A stretch of 64,000 nt of DNA from a bacterium. GTDB lineage: Bacteria; Electryoneota; RPQS01. The first letter of the stretch is position 1; the number at the start of each line of letters is the position of its first letter. A program made the translations under genes and the position numbers. The stretch lies in NCBI GenBank assembly GCA_023382385.1, contig JAHDVH010000001.1, positions 836,850-900,849 of the forward strand, given 5' to 3'. The notes below the pieces were generated by a model. It worked only from the letters and a program-made list of their open reading frames with translations, searched no databases and had not been told where the DNA came from. Positions 52,563-61,152 of the stretch are shown here, piece by piece.

Positions 52563-54479
52563 CTATTTGAGGAGGATCATTTTCTTTGTCATACTCTCCC
52601 CGCCCGACTCCAACCGCGCAAAATACACTCCCGTCGCAAAACTGCTTCCGTCGAACGTGACCACGTGCGCGCCGGCACTCATCGCTTCATCCAAGAGTGT
52701 TGCAACCTGACGGCCCGTCACGTCGTACACTGCAAGCTTGACACTTCCGGCCTTCGCCAAATCAAACTGAATATTCGTCATCGGGTTGAACGGATTAGGA
52801 TAGTTCTGATGCAGCAGCATCTCCGCGGGCAAAACGACGTGCTCACCGCGCGAACTTAACTCCCGCGGAAATCCGGTCGAGTCAGCACGAAACGCCCAAA
52901 TCTCCTGCAATGGATGCGTCGGAATGTCACTCACCGGAACGCGCATGTAGACCATGTCATTCAGCGTGGCCGGGCCTTCCGCTCCGCTGCCTGCAACTGC
53001 GCTGCCCGCCGCGTAGTCATGCTGGTAAAGAGCATGAATGACCCCGTCCGTCACATACTTTGCAATTGTAATGTCGCGTTCGCTCGGATCGTTGCCCGTC
53101 GGCTGATTTGGCTGGCCCGGCGTATTGCTCACGTTCGTCGGTATGGCCCACGTCTGTCCGTTATCCGTCGAAACGGAAATGTAGAATTCCCCCATTGGAT
53201 AACCTGCATCGCTGAAGGCATGCTGGTCAAACTGTTGAAATGAGCAATAGAGATAGCCGTTCGTCGTGTCAATCGCCAGACTCGGGCGGTGGCACATCAG
53301 GTTGTTCACGCCGAGGGCAACGGAGTCATTGGCAAAGAACGCGTGATTGATCAAATTGAACTCTTCGCGATCTTCACCCCAGTGCCAGATTGTAGAGTAG
53401 ACCAATCCGAACGGCCCTACCGTGCCATCTTCATCAAAGTAGTACCAGGCGTGCGCCGTGTAGGCAATGTGAACATTGTCGTCGTCGTCGAGAATCAGGG
53501 ACAAGTCAATCCACGGACGGAATGTGTCGGCGTTGCAGGTGATGTAGTCCCCGCCGTTAGCCATGCAATTCGGGTCAATCGGTGGAATGCCCGTGACTTC
53601 AACAATGTCGCTCCAATTGTTGCCTCCGTCTTCGGATACTCGCATTTGGATATTCTCTTGATCGATGTCCCCCGCCGGATCGGCAATCCAGGCGACCGCC
53701 ACGCGATCACTTTGGCGTGAGCACGCCACATCAATAGTTATGAACGTCGCAGGATCCCATGGCGTGACGAAGCCCGCGCCCCAGTTGATATCGATTCCGA
53801 AACCCGAGTCATAGCTGGGTTGTCCGCGCACATAATACTCTTCAGCCGCGCCTCCGCTTTCAGTTGCCACCATGTGGATCCGTCCATGGCGATCCATATC
53901 AATGTGCGGCCAGATGATGGCCGGTTCGTGCCCGCCGAACGGAACCTCGAAAGCGGTATAAGCTCCAGCGCGCGCGATGAAGTCAATGCTTGCCGCAGCA
54001 TGGGGAGTGCTCAAGAGCGCTTGGTGAAAAGCAGGGAACGCAAAGCCGTTGGCCGCAGCAGCGATGTTGCAGAAACCTGCTCGATTGCTGCTCTCCACAG
54101 TCACACCCGTGGGACCTTGGGCAAGCGTATCCTGATACCAGCAATTGTAAAAGACGTGCCTGCTGCTCGACTGCGCATCTTCTCCGTTGGTCCACGCGAA
54201 ATGCACAGCGCCAAGCGGATCGACCGCAATTTGCTTACCGTGAGTCCCGTTGGTTTGGATGTCGAACCAGGTCTGGCCAACAATCTCATACGTCGAATTA
54301 GGGGTCCCGCCTTCGTCATCGAGGGTCACTCCCGGAACTCGTAAGTACGCCTGCGCTCTGACAGCTTCGCCTCCGGTCACCGCAACAGGTCCCATCACAT
54401 AGTCTTTCGCCGGACGGGCGGACGCAATGGTAAACAACGAAAGAACAGCTATTAACGAAGCTTGGAGATAGCGAACCAT
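52563..54479 (-). CDS. Secreted Asp-box protein with T9SS sorting domain
   Basis: This 638-aa protein is read from ATG 54479, preceded by AGAGGTG, with a signal peptide (MVRYLQASLIAVLSLFTIASA). Two Asp boxes (S-x-D-x-G-x-x-W), VSEDGGNNWSDI and VSTDNGQTWAIP, point to a sialidase/BNR-type propeller, although the catalytic arginine triad of sialidases is not evident. The last ~85 residues have YPNPFNPMTNIQFDL, YDVTGRQVATLL and a final KMILLK, the T9SS sorting signal. It lies downstream of the TonB receptor and DUF4249 genes on the same strand but is separated from them by a terminator. Function unknown. Confidence 0.83.
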   Translation of the reverse strand: MVRYLQASLIAVLSLFTIASARPAKDYVMGPVAVTGGEAVRAQAYLRVPGVTLDDEGGTPNSTYEIVGQTWFDIQTNGTHGKQIAVDPLGAVHFAWTNGEDAQSSSRHVFYNCWYQDTLAQGPTGVTVESSNRAGFCNIAAAANGFAFPAFHQALLSTPHAAASIDFIARAGAYTAFEVPFGGHEPAIIWPHIDMDRHGRIHMVATESGGAAEEYYVRGQPSYDSGFGIDINWGAGFVTPWDPATFITIDVACSRQSDRVAVAWIADPAGDIDQENIQMRVSEDGGNNWSDIVEVTGIPPIDPNCMANGGDYITCNADTFRPWIDLSLILDDDDNVHIAYTAHAWYYFDEDGTVGPFGLVYSTIWHWGEDREEFNLINHAFFANDSVALGVNNLMCHRPSLAIDTTNGYLYCSFQQFDQHAFSDAGYPMGEFYISVSTDNGQTWAIPTNVSNTPGQPNQPTGNDPSERDITIAKYVTDGVIHALYQHDYAAGSAVAGSGAEGPATLNDMVYMRVPVSDIPTHPLQEIWAFRADSTGFPRELSSRGEHVVLPAEMLLHQNYPNPFNPMTNIQFDLAKAGSVKLAVYDVTGRQVATLLDEAMSAGAHVVTFDGSSFATGVYFARLESGGESMTKKMILLK

Positions 54480-54537
54480 GTGACACCTCTGGAGTAACGC
54501 TGTGGGACCCAATACAAGAATGTAGAGCCGCAGGGTT

Positions 54538-54568
54538 GAAAAGTCAAGCACCTCCGAAGAGGTGCTTG
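54538..54568 (-). terminator. Terminator of the TonB receptor/DUF4249 pair
   Basis: CAAGCACCTC (54545-54554) and GAGGTGCTTG (54559-54568) form a 10-base-pair stem with a 4-base loop, followed on the minus strand by ACTTTTC, 22 bases past the DUF4249 stop. Confidence 0.82.
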
Positions 54569-54590
54569 GAACAGGCAATTCGGGTCAAGC

Positions 54591-55427
54591 TTAGTCTTCG
54601 AGTGTGTCTGTCACGGTGATGTGAAAGGTGTCGCAGTCCACCGCACAGAAGACGCCTCTCCCACCGCTGACATTTGAAATGGGATTCAACGCTGGCTCGC
54701 CGATGATCGTCGTGGCGATAAAGTTCCACGCCGCCGTGTCGCACGAGAAGATGCGGAACATGGTAGGACCGGTGTAACAGAGTCCGATCCAAGGGACATC
54801 CTGTGTTTCGATATAGCGGGTGGTCCAAATGGAGAGATAGGTTCCCGGACCATTGTCATCCCCGAAATCACACTCTTTGCCGTATTTGCCTTCATCCATG
54901 GCTTGAATCAGAATTGCATAGCCAAAATTCACATCACTCGTCGTCCAGCGCAAGCGAAGCTCATCTCCTCCGTATTCCAGCGTATCGGGAGCGGGATCGG
55001 TGATCAAATCGCCATCAACCAGCACGGCCTGAGTGATTTCAATTGGTGCCACGGCGTAGGAGTAAGCCCGCAAGGTGTCCTGCTCACGCACGACGAGCAG
55101 ATCGTAACGCTCGCCGGTGGTTACGACGTGCACAGACTCGGGCAAAGCATAAGTCCCGGGCACTCCGGAGTTCTCTTCAGTAAGCTGATAGGTGGACTGC
55201 TGATTGACCGTAATGTAAACCTCCGCTCCACTCACGCGCACCTGATCGGGATAATAAGCCTGATCGATCGGCACGGTGTGAGACAGGCGGATTTCCAGCC
55301 GCTGCCCGATATACATGAACCCGTCAACCACCAGCTCTTCCTGATACTTGACGTCCGCTTCATCGTCACAGGCGGACAGCAGGAATGTGCTGAACAAGGC
55401 AAGAAGTATGTAAGAAGAATATTTCAT
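54591..55427 (-). CDS. DUF4249 lipoprotein
   Basis: A 278-aa outer-membrane-type lipoprotein: leader MKYSSYILLALFSTFLLSA with modified cysteine C20, then LVVDGFMYIGQRLEIRLSHTVPI and VSGAEVYITVNQQSTYQLTEENSGVPGTY, which match the DUF4249 family of Bacteroidota. These genes are usually found next to a TonB-dependent receptor with a carboxypeptidase-regulatory-like domain, exactly as here (start 3 bases after the receptor stop). By analogy with SusD-type partners it may help capture a ligand at the cell surface, but the ligand is unknown. Confidence 0.82.
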   Translation of the reverse strand: MKYSSYILLALFSTFLLSACDDEADVKYQEELVVDGFMYIGQRLEIRLSHTVPIDQAYYPDQVRVSGAEVYITVNQQSTYQLTEENSGVPGTYALPESVHVVTTGERYDLLVVREQDTLRAYSYAVAPIEITQAVLVDGDLITDPAPDTLEYGGDELRLRWTTSDVNFGYAILIQAMDEGKYGKECDFGDDNGPGTYLSIWTTRYIETQDVPWIGLCYTGPTMFRIFSCDTAAWNFIATTIIGEPALNPISNVSGGRGVFCAVDCDTFHITVTDTLED

Positions 55428-55430
55428 GGA

Positions 55431-57680
55431 TTAGAACTCCGCGGTGAAGCCGACAGTAGGCAGAAACGGCAATTGGCCGATAATCTCATAGCCGACCGGA
55501 TTGGTGGTCAAGTCGAGCGACCTCAGGAAGGCGTTCTTGCGACCCAGCACGTTGATGACCTCCACATAAGGAGAGAACTTGCACCAGCTCCATTCGTATT
55601 TTAAGCGATAGGCGACATCCAGTCGAACATACGGACTGAAGCGTTCGCCGTAGGTTGGTCCCGGTTGGAAGAAGTGCGCGGGCAATCCGAGACCTGGACT
55701 GTAAGCTCCCAATGCCTTGGTATACGGCAGGCCGGACTGATAATTCAACCTTGTTTCCAAACTGCCGCGCCTGCGAATCTTCCGGCTGACAAACAAGTTG
55801 CTGCTGTGTTGGCGGTCGAAATATGCGGGGAAGGTCTTTCCCTGATCAAGCGGCTCGAAGTTCTCAAAGGCTCCGAAGACTCTTCGTGATCTTCCCCATG
55901 CATAACCCAGACTCATCTCATAGCTTCCAAAATCTCCGCCGATGGTGGCGTCGAAGCCGTAGGCGTATCCTTTACCGACACGAACGTAATCTTCAAGGTC
56001 CGTGTCGCCGTCATCCTTGGCATTGATCAGGTCAAGCTGCACAATATTCTGGAAGTTCTTGTAGTATGCGCCACCTGTCACTTTAAACCTGCCCAGACTG
56101 TCATCCACAAAACTCAGGGCAAAATGCTGTCCACGGGCAATGCCGAAGCGTTCACCCAGCGCAATGTACGAATCGAACAGCGAAGCAAAGTCCTCGCCCA
56201 CGCGCACCTGCTGAAGATACTGGGTGTATAGTCCCCACGCGCCGCTCACATACATTCCCGGGGCCAAATCCCTGCGCGCGGCAAGTCGCGGCAGCAATTC
56301 ATTTGACTCTTTCAGACTGTAATGTTCGTAACGCAGACCGGGGGTAATCGTCCATTTGTCGGTCAGACGGTAGTCGTCAGACGCGTACAGCGACAGCAAG
56401 TCGCCATCGTAGTCGTTGCGTCCTAAAAGGTAGTCAGAGGACAGGAACTCCAGATACGAATCAAACATCTTGGCTTCAAACCCGAAGGTCATCGAGTTTC
56501 GCGCATTTGCGAAATAGGTGATGTCGGATTCGAGGGTGAGGTCATTGATATTGTTGTTCCATTCCCCCCACGAGTCCGTCGTTTCGAAGCGTTGTTTACC
56601 GTAGAAGTTGCTGCCGGCGAAGTTTGTATGCGAGTAGACCTTTGGCGAAAAGATGTGAACGAACGGAATGCTGAATGTCCTGTTCCCCCAAGTCAATCGC
56701 AGGCGGTCGCCGACCGCCGACGACAGCTTCAGGATATCGTCGCCCCAGTAGGCAGACGGCGAAATTCGGTCACCGTTCGCGAAATCCCGCGTGACCTTCG
56801 CATTGAAATCGAAGAAGTAGTAAGGAAAGTCATCTTCGATGATGCCCGCGTTTTTGAAGGCTTTGGTCGCCGCGTCAATATATGTTCGTCGACCGGCCAC
56901 CAACCACGACCCGTGCGGCAGCGGCCCTTCGAGCAGAGCCGTAGAAGACAACAGCGAGAGTCCCACTTTGCCCTGCATCTTGTTGCGGTTGCCTTCGCGG
57001 TCCGCCACGTCTACCACAGCGGACAATCTGCCGCCATATTGTGCGCCGAACCCGCCCTTGATAAGCTTGACGTCCTTGATGGCGTCCATGTTAAAGATAG
57101 AGAACAGACCGGCCAGGTGTGTCGGCTTGTATACATTGATGCCGTTCAGCAGAATCAGATTCTGGTCACCCGAACCACCCCAGATATTCAGTTCTGCCGA
57201 GAAATCACTGGACGGCAGAATTCCCGCCGTGGCTTGCAACGCGCGAAACAAGTCAGGTTCGGCAAGCTGTGGTAACTTGACCAGTTGCCTCGGAGTGACT
57301 TCGATCTGTGCGACTTTGGGCGCGTATTCCGGTTCTTTGCGCTCCGCGATAATCACGACCTCGCGACCCAGCAGCGCCGCCGGACGCAAGCGAATCTCAA
57401 AGTTCTGATTCTCTCCGTTGATCGAGATCGGCTTGCGCAGAGATTCATATCCCAGCGACGTGAAGACCAGCGTGTATTCCCCTTGTTCCAGATTCGGAAT
57501 CGAGAAGAATCCTTCCACGTTAGCTGCGGCCCCGCGATTCGTTCCCTCCACAACGACCGCCACAGCTGGAATCGACTCTCCCGTGGCGTCGTCTTTGATT
57601 TTGCCGGAGACTGTCGCGCGTGCAAACGCCCCCGTTGCCCAGCCCGCCAGCATTGCCAGCAAAATGATGTTACGAAGCAT
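55431..57680 (-). CDS. TonB-dependent receptor with carboxypeptidase-regulatory-like domain
   Basis: This 749-aa outer-membrane channel imports a ligand using energy from TonB. From ATG 57680 it has a signal peptide (MLRNIILLAMLAGWATGAFA), a CarboxypepD_reg-like domain (about residues 22-105, ATVSGKIKDDATGESIPAVAVVVEGTNRGA), a plug (RALQATAGILPSSDFSAELNIWGGSGDQNLILLNGI) and a beta-barrel that ends in F as outer-membrane proteins do. Longer in-frame extensions to 57824 would hide the signal peptide. It forms a pair with the DUF4249 lipoprotein gene 3 bases downstream. No siderophore, B12 or polysaccharide genes are adjacent, so the substrate cannot be inferred. Confidence 0.92.
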   Translation of the reverse strand: MLRNIILLAMLAGWATGAFARATVSGKIKDDATGESIPAVAVVVEGTNRGAAANVEGFFSIPNLEQGEYTLVFTSLGYESLRKPISINGENQNFEIRLRPAALLGREVVIIAERKEPEYAPKVAQIEVTPRQLVKLPQLAEPDLFRALQATAGILPSSDFSAELNIWGGSGDQNLILLNGINVYKPTHLAGLFSIFNMDAIKDVKLIKGGFGAQYGGRLSAVVDVADREGNRNKMQGKVGLSLLSSTALLEGPLPHGSWLVAGRRTYIDAATKAFKNAGIIEDDFPYYFFDFNAKVTRDFANGDRISPSAYWGDDILKLSSAVGDRLRLTWGNRTFSIPFVHIFSPKVYSHTNFAGSNFYGKQRFETTDSWGEWNNNINDLTLESDITYFANARNSMTFGFEAKMFDSYLEFLSSDYLLGRNDYDGDLLSLYASDDYRLTDKWTITPGLRYEHYSLKESNELLPRLAARRDLAPGMYVSGAWGLYTQYLQQVRVGEDFASLFDSYIALGERFGIARGQHFALSFVDDSLGRFKVTGGAYYKNFQNIVQLDLINAKDDGDTDLEDYVRVGKGYAYGFDATIGGDFGSYEMSLGYAWGRSRRVFGAFENFEPLDQGKTFPAYFDRQHSSNLFVSRKIRRRGSLETRLNYQSGLPYTKALGAYSPGLGLPAHFFQPGPTYGERFSPYVRLDVAYRLKYEWSWCKFSPYVEVINVLGRKNAFLRSLDLTTNPVGYEIIGQLPFLPTVGFTAEF

Positions 57681-57747
57681 ACTTCCCCATGGATTAAGTT
57701 TCGCGAAAGCCTTGCAGCCTTCAATTAGGTTTGTTAATTTGTTTGCC

Positions 57748-57758
57748 GATACAGTATC
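57748..57758. promoter_or_regulatory. 11-base palindrome between the TonB receptor and symporter genes
   Basis: GATACAGTATC is a perfect palindrome around a central A, in the 119-base divergent gap. It could be an operator for either gene; there is no supporting evidence beyond symmetry. Confidence 0.25.
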
Positions 57759-57799
57759 TGCTGTCATTTGTTTTGACTTGAAGTGAGATTGGAGCAGGC

Positions 57800-59068
57800 A
57801 TGTCCTCGACCAAGAAGGCCACACTGACCATTTGGATTCTCGCCGCTCTGCTGGCCGGATTTCTTTTCGGGATAGTCGGCAATGCCTTGCTGCCGGAAGC
57901 GGCCAGCACAGGTCTGATCAAGTGGCTGTTGAAACCCGTCGGCGACATCTTCCTGCGGGCCATCACCATGCTGGTCGTCCCGATAGTGTTCGTCTCACTC
58001 GTCTACGGTGCAGCCTCTATCGGCGATCCCAAGAAGCTCGGCCGAGTCGGACTGCGGGTCATGCTCATCTATCTGCTGACGACGGCACTCGCGGTTTCGA
58101 TGGCGCTCTTCATTGCGGAGGTGATTGTAAGGCCGGGGACGGGGATCTCGCTTCCCACCGACGCGTCGTTTACGCCCAAGCAGGCTCCCTTCATCATGGA
58201 TGTCATCGTGGACATGATTCCCAAGAACCCCTTTCAGGGCATGGTGGAAGGGAACATGCTGCAGGTTATCTTCTTTGCTCTTTTGTTGGGAATTGCGCTG
58301 GCTCAACTCGGCGCGAAGGCCGAACCTGCCATGCGGTTGGCCGAAATCGGCAATGACGTGCTGATGCGAGTTGTGGAGATAATTATCTGGCTGGCGGTGC
58401 CCGGCGTGTTTGCCCTGATTGCCAAAGTCATGCTTGAACAGGGTCTTGGCGTGCTGTTGCCGCTGCTTGCCTATGTATTGACTCTTTCGGGCACGCTTTT
58501 GTTGCAATTGTTCATCGTCTACTCCGCCCTGCTCTATGTCTTCACAAAATTATCACCTGTTCAGTTTTTCAAGAACCATATTCCGGTGATGACCGTCGCC
58601 TTCTCAACATCGTCTTCCAACGCCACGCTGCCGGTATCCATCGACGTCGCAGAGCGCCGGCAGGGCGTTTCAAAGGGTATTGCCAGCTTTGCGCTTCCGC
58701 TCGGTGCGACGATCAACATGGACGGCACGGCCATCATGCAGGGAGTTGCCACGGCCTTCATCGCTCAGGTTTACGGCATTGACTTGAACTTTTCGCAACT
58801 TGTCACTGTGGTGATCACGGCAGCTTTGGCTTCGGTCGGAACGGCAGGCGTGCCCGGTGTCGGGCTGATTACGCTTTCGATGGTGTTGATGTCTGTCAAT
58901 CTGCCGGTCGAGGGAATCGCCTTGATTATCGGTGTGGACAGGTTGCTGGATATGCTTCGCACGGTGGTCAACGTCACCGGGGATTCTGCAACAGCCGTCA
59001 TCGTCTCCAAAATGGAGAACGAACTGGATGTCCACGAATTTTACGCCGAGAACGCAGGCGTGGATTAG
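57800..59068 (+). CDS. Dicarboxylate/amino acid:cation symporter (DAACS, GltP-like)
   Basis: A 422-aa inner-membrane carrier that takes up glutamate, aspartate or C4-dicarboxylates with sodium or protons. It has the DAACS hallmarks: the HP1 serine-rich motif SSSNATLPVS, the unwound helix motif TINMDGTAIMQGVATAFIAQ, and the HP2 region GTAGVPGVGLITLSMVL with NVTGDSATAVIVSKME. The ATG is preceded by GGAG at 5 bases. It is monocistronic, divergent from the TonB receptor gene, and ends in a strong terminator. Aspartate uptake would feed the aspartase seen at 15.2 kb, but that link is speculative. Confidence 0.93.
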   Translation: MSSTKKATLTIWILAALLAGFLFGIVGNALLPEAASTGLIKWLLKPVGDIFLRAITMLVVPIVFVSLVYGAASIGDPKKLGRVGLRVMLIYLLTTALAVSMALFIAEVIVRPGTGISLPTDASFTPKQAPFIMDVIVDMIPKNPFQGMVEGNMLQVIFFALLLGIALAQLGAKAEPAMRLAEIGNDVLMRVVEIIIWLAVPGVFALIAKVMLEQGLGVLLPLLAYVLTLSGTLLLQLFIVYSALLYVFTKLSPVQFFKNHIPVMTVAFSTSSSNATLPVSIDVAERRQGVSKGIASFALPLGATINMDGTAIMQGVATAFIAQVYGIDLNFSQLVTVVITAALASVGTAGVPGVGLITLSMVLMSVNLPVEGIALIIGVDRLLDMLRTVVNVTGDSATAVIVSKMENELDVHEFYAENAGVD

Positions 59069-59090
59069 ACACCTTCACTCGCGATTCATG

Positions 59091-59116
59091 AAGGGCGGCT
59101 TAAAGCCGCCCTTTTT
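59091..59116 (+). terminator. Rho-independent terminator of the symporter gene
   Basis: AAGGGCGGC and GCCGCCCTT form a stem around TTAAA and run into CTTTTTC, 22 bases past the symporter stop. Confidence 0.88.
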
Positions 59117-59124
59117 CATCGTGG

Positions 59125-60636
59125 TTACAGCTTGTAGAGAGCAGAGAACTTCTCAGTTAAGTAGCTCAGGTAATCTTCCGTTCCAAGCGGCTTGCCAGTG
59201 GCTCTGATAAGCAACTCGTCGCGGGTGTAGCGCCGTCCGAGTTTGTGGACGTGCTCACCAAGCCAAGCAAGAATGTCACGGAACTCGCCTTTTTCAATCT
59301 GCTGAGTCATATTGGAGATATCGGCGTTCATTTTCTTCCACAACTGACCGGCAATAATGTTCCCGACGGAATAGGACGGGAAGTATCCGAAGCTGCCGCC
59401 GCTCCAATGCACGTCCTGCATCACTCCTTGCTTGCCGTCGTCCGGCGGTGTCAGACCCAGATAGCTCTGGATTTTCTTGTTCCAAACTGAAGGCAGGTCC
59501 GAAACGGAGATCACACCCGCAAACAGGTCGCGTTCGATTTCAAAGCGCAGGATAATGTGCAGGTCATAGGTCAATTCATCGGCCTCTACTCGGACGAGGC
59601 TGCGTTCGACGTGATTGATGGCCAGCACCCAATCGTCCATGTTCATGCCGGCGAGTTCTTCGCCGAAGTGATTTATGAGATTCGGATAGAAGTGTTTCCA
59701 GAACGGCTTGCTGCGACCGATGTAGTTCTCCCACATCCTGCTCTGTGACTCGTGCATGCCGTAGCTCAGCGCCTCCGAGAGTGGTGTGCCATAGGTTTCC
59801 GGCGCGACACCCTGTTCATAAAGCCCGTGCCCCATTTCGTGAATGATGCCGAACAGAGCCTGCGTCGGCGCGTGCTCGTTATAGCGCGTGGTCAACCGGA
59901 CGTCACCCAGTCCACCCGAACAGAATGGGTGAATGGAAGTGTCCAGGCGGCCGCCCTGTCGGTCGAAGCCGATAGCGTAGATCAGTTCTTCACCGAACGC
60001 CTTTTGCTTCTGAGCTGCGAATCGGTTCTTTTGAAAGGCGAATTTCGCTTTGACAGGTGATGCCGTCACGCGGTCGACGAGTGGCACGGTAACCGCTTTG
60101 ACTTCATCAAACAGCTTGGTCAATGAGTCGGCGGTGGCACCGCGTTCGTAGTCTTCGATCAGTGCATTGAGCGGAGTGCCTTCGTAGCCCTGCGCTTCTG
60201 CATATTTCTTGGTCAGTTCCACGAGCTTTTCAAGCTCTGGCGCGAACATCGAGAAGTCCGCCTTTTCGCGCGCTCGTCCCCAAACATCGTGCGTCATCGA
60301 TCGCTGACGGGACAGTTCTTCGACCAACTCTTGCGGAACTTTGGTCGCCCGATGATAATCGCGCGCCATTTCGCGCACGTTGGCCTTTTCCGCCTCGTTG
60401 AGCGCACCGTTAGCCGATTGACATTGCTCAATCAGCTCCCCGACATGTGCAGAGGTAAGTTTTTCGTGCGCCAGCCCGCTGATCATGGCGAGTTGATTCG
60501 CACGTTTCTCAGCGCCCTTCGGCGGCATATTGACCTGCATGTCCCAATGCAGCAGGCCTTCAATGCCGGAGAGAGTGGAATAGTCTTTGAAAGTTTTTGT
60601 TAGTTCAGCGTAGCTCTTTCGAATATCTGCGGTCAT
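59125..60636 (-). CDS. M32 family (Taq-type) metallocarboxypeptidase
   Basis: This 503-aa cytoplasmic enzyme removes C-terminal residues from peptides. It shows the M32 order: AFGEELIYAIGFDRQGGRLDTSIHPF, the zinc motif HEMGH (H266, E267, H270) in FGIIHEMGHGLYEQG, ESQSRMWENYIGRSKPFW and ELTYDLHIILRFEIERDLF. The ATG at 60636 with AAGG upstream is chosen over a TTG six codons earlier. It is a lone gene ending next to the symporter terminator. Confidence 0.95.
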   Translation of the reverse strand: MTADIRKSYAELTKTFKDYSTLSGIEGLLHWDMQVNMPPKGAEKRANQLAMISGLAHEKLTSAHVGELIEQCQSANGALNEAEKANVREMARDYHRATKVPQELVEELSRQRSMTHDVWGRAREKADFSMFAPELEKLVELTKKYAEAQGYEGTPLNALIEDYERGATADSLTKLFDEVKAVTVPLVDRVTASPVKAKFAFQKNRFAAQKQKAFGEELIYAIGFDRQGGRLDTSIHPFCSGGLGDVRLTTRYNEHAPTQALFGIIHEMGHGLYEQGVAPETYGTPLSEALSYGMHESQSRMWENYIGRSKPFWKHFYPNLINHFGEELAGMNMDDWVLAINHVERSLVRVEADELTYDLHIILRFEIERDLFAGVISVSDLPSVWNKKIQSYLGLTPPDDGKQGVMQDVHWSGGSFGYFPSYSVGNIIAGQLWKKMNADISNMTQQIEKGEFRDILAWLGEHVHKLGRRYTRDELLIRATGKPLGTEDYLSYLTEKFSALYKL

Positions 60637-61152
60637 ACCCTTGCCTTCTTCCAATGTTGCTTGTGCATAAGTTGTCTGGGAAACTGATTATTGAACCTTG
60701 CTTTGAGACCGGCTTGGTTCGCATGCCAGGAGACTGGGACCAGTATTGGCCAGTCTCCCACTTGCACCCGGTCGAATTTGATTGCTTTTGCATAACCCCA
60801 AGACTCCGCGGACTGCTGATTAGCGACGGCCAAGAGGAGGCATACAGGGCAATGGGTCTTTGGCAGAGAAGGGACTCTAAGTCCTCATCTTTACAATAAG
60901 AACGCTGCAAGAGCCCGGTAAGTGCTTGTTATTTATTTCCACTTGCTCTGGAAACAAAATAGTGATTTCTCCATTAATTCTCAAATACCGTCAAATTTAA
61001 CGGGTCAGTAATTTTGAATAGTGGACCGACAGGAGCGAAATTATTTTCACAGTCGGTCGAACAGGTGTTGTCATTCATTGGTTGATATGCTACCTTGAAG
61101 CGATTTGTGGAAGCTACCTGCGTCCAGGATACTGGGAACTCTTGTTGAGGGC
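60637..61152. other. Gene-free divergent gap with two inverted repeats
   Basis: These 516 bases between the carboxypeptidase and the next gene have no convincing reading frame. GGAGACTGG (60729-60737) and CCAGTCTCC (60750-60758) form a perfect 9-base-pair stem with a 12-base loop; GACCGAC (61024-61030) and GTCGGTC (61052-61058) form a 7-base-pair stem. The region from 60920 to 61120 is AT-rich and is the likely promoter area of the downstream gene. Confidence 0.5.

Noticed and set aside
57748..57784. A LexA-type SOS box in the TonB receptor/symporter gap
   Set aside because: ACAG and CTGT occur there but in the reverse order and with the wrong spacing; only the simple palindrome GATACAGTATC is supported.
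60605..60910. A 101-codon minus-strand frame in the gap before 61153
   Set aside because: No ribosome-binding site or motif, and it overlaps the start of the carboxypeptidase gene; a 100-codon plus-strand frame covers the same place, suggesting chance.
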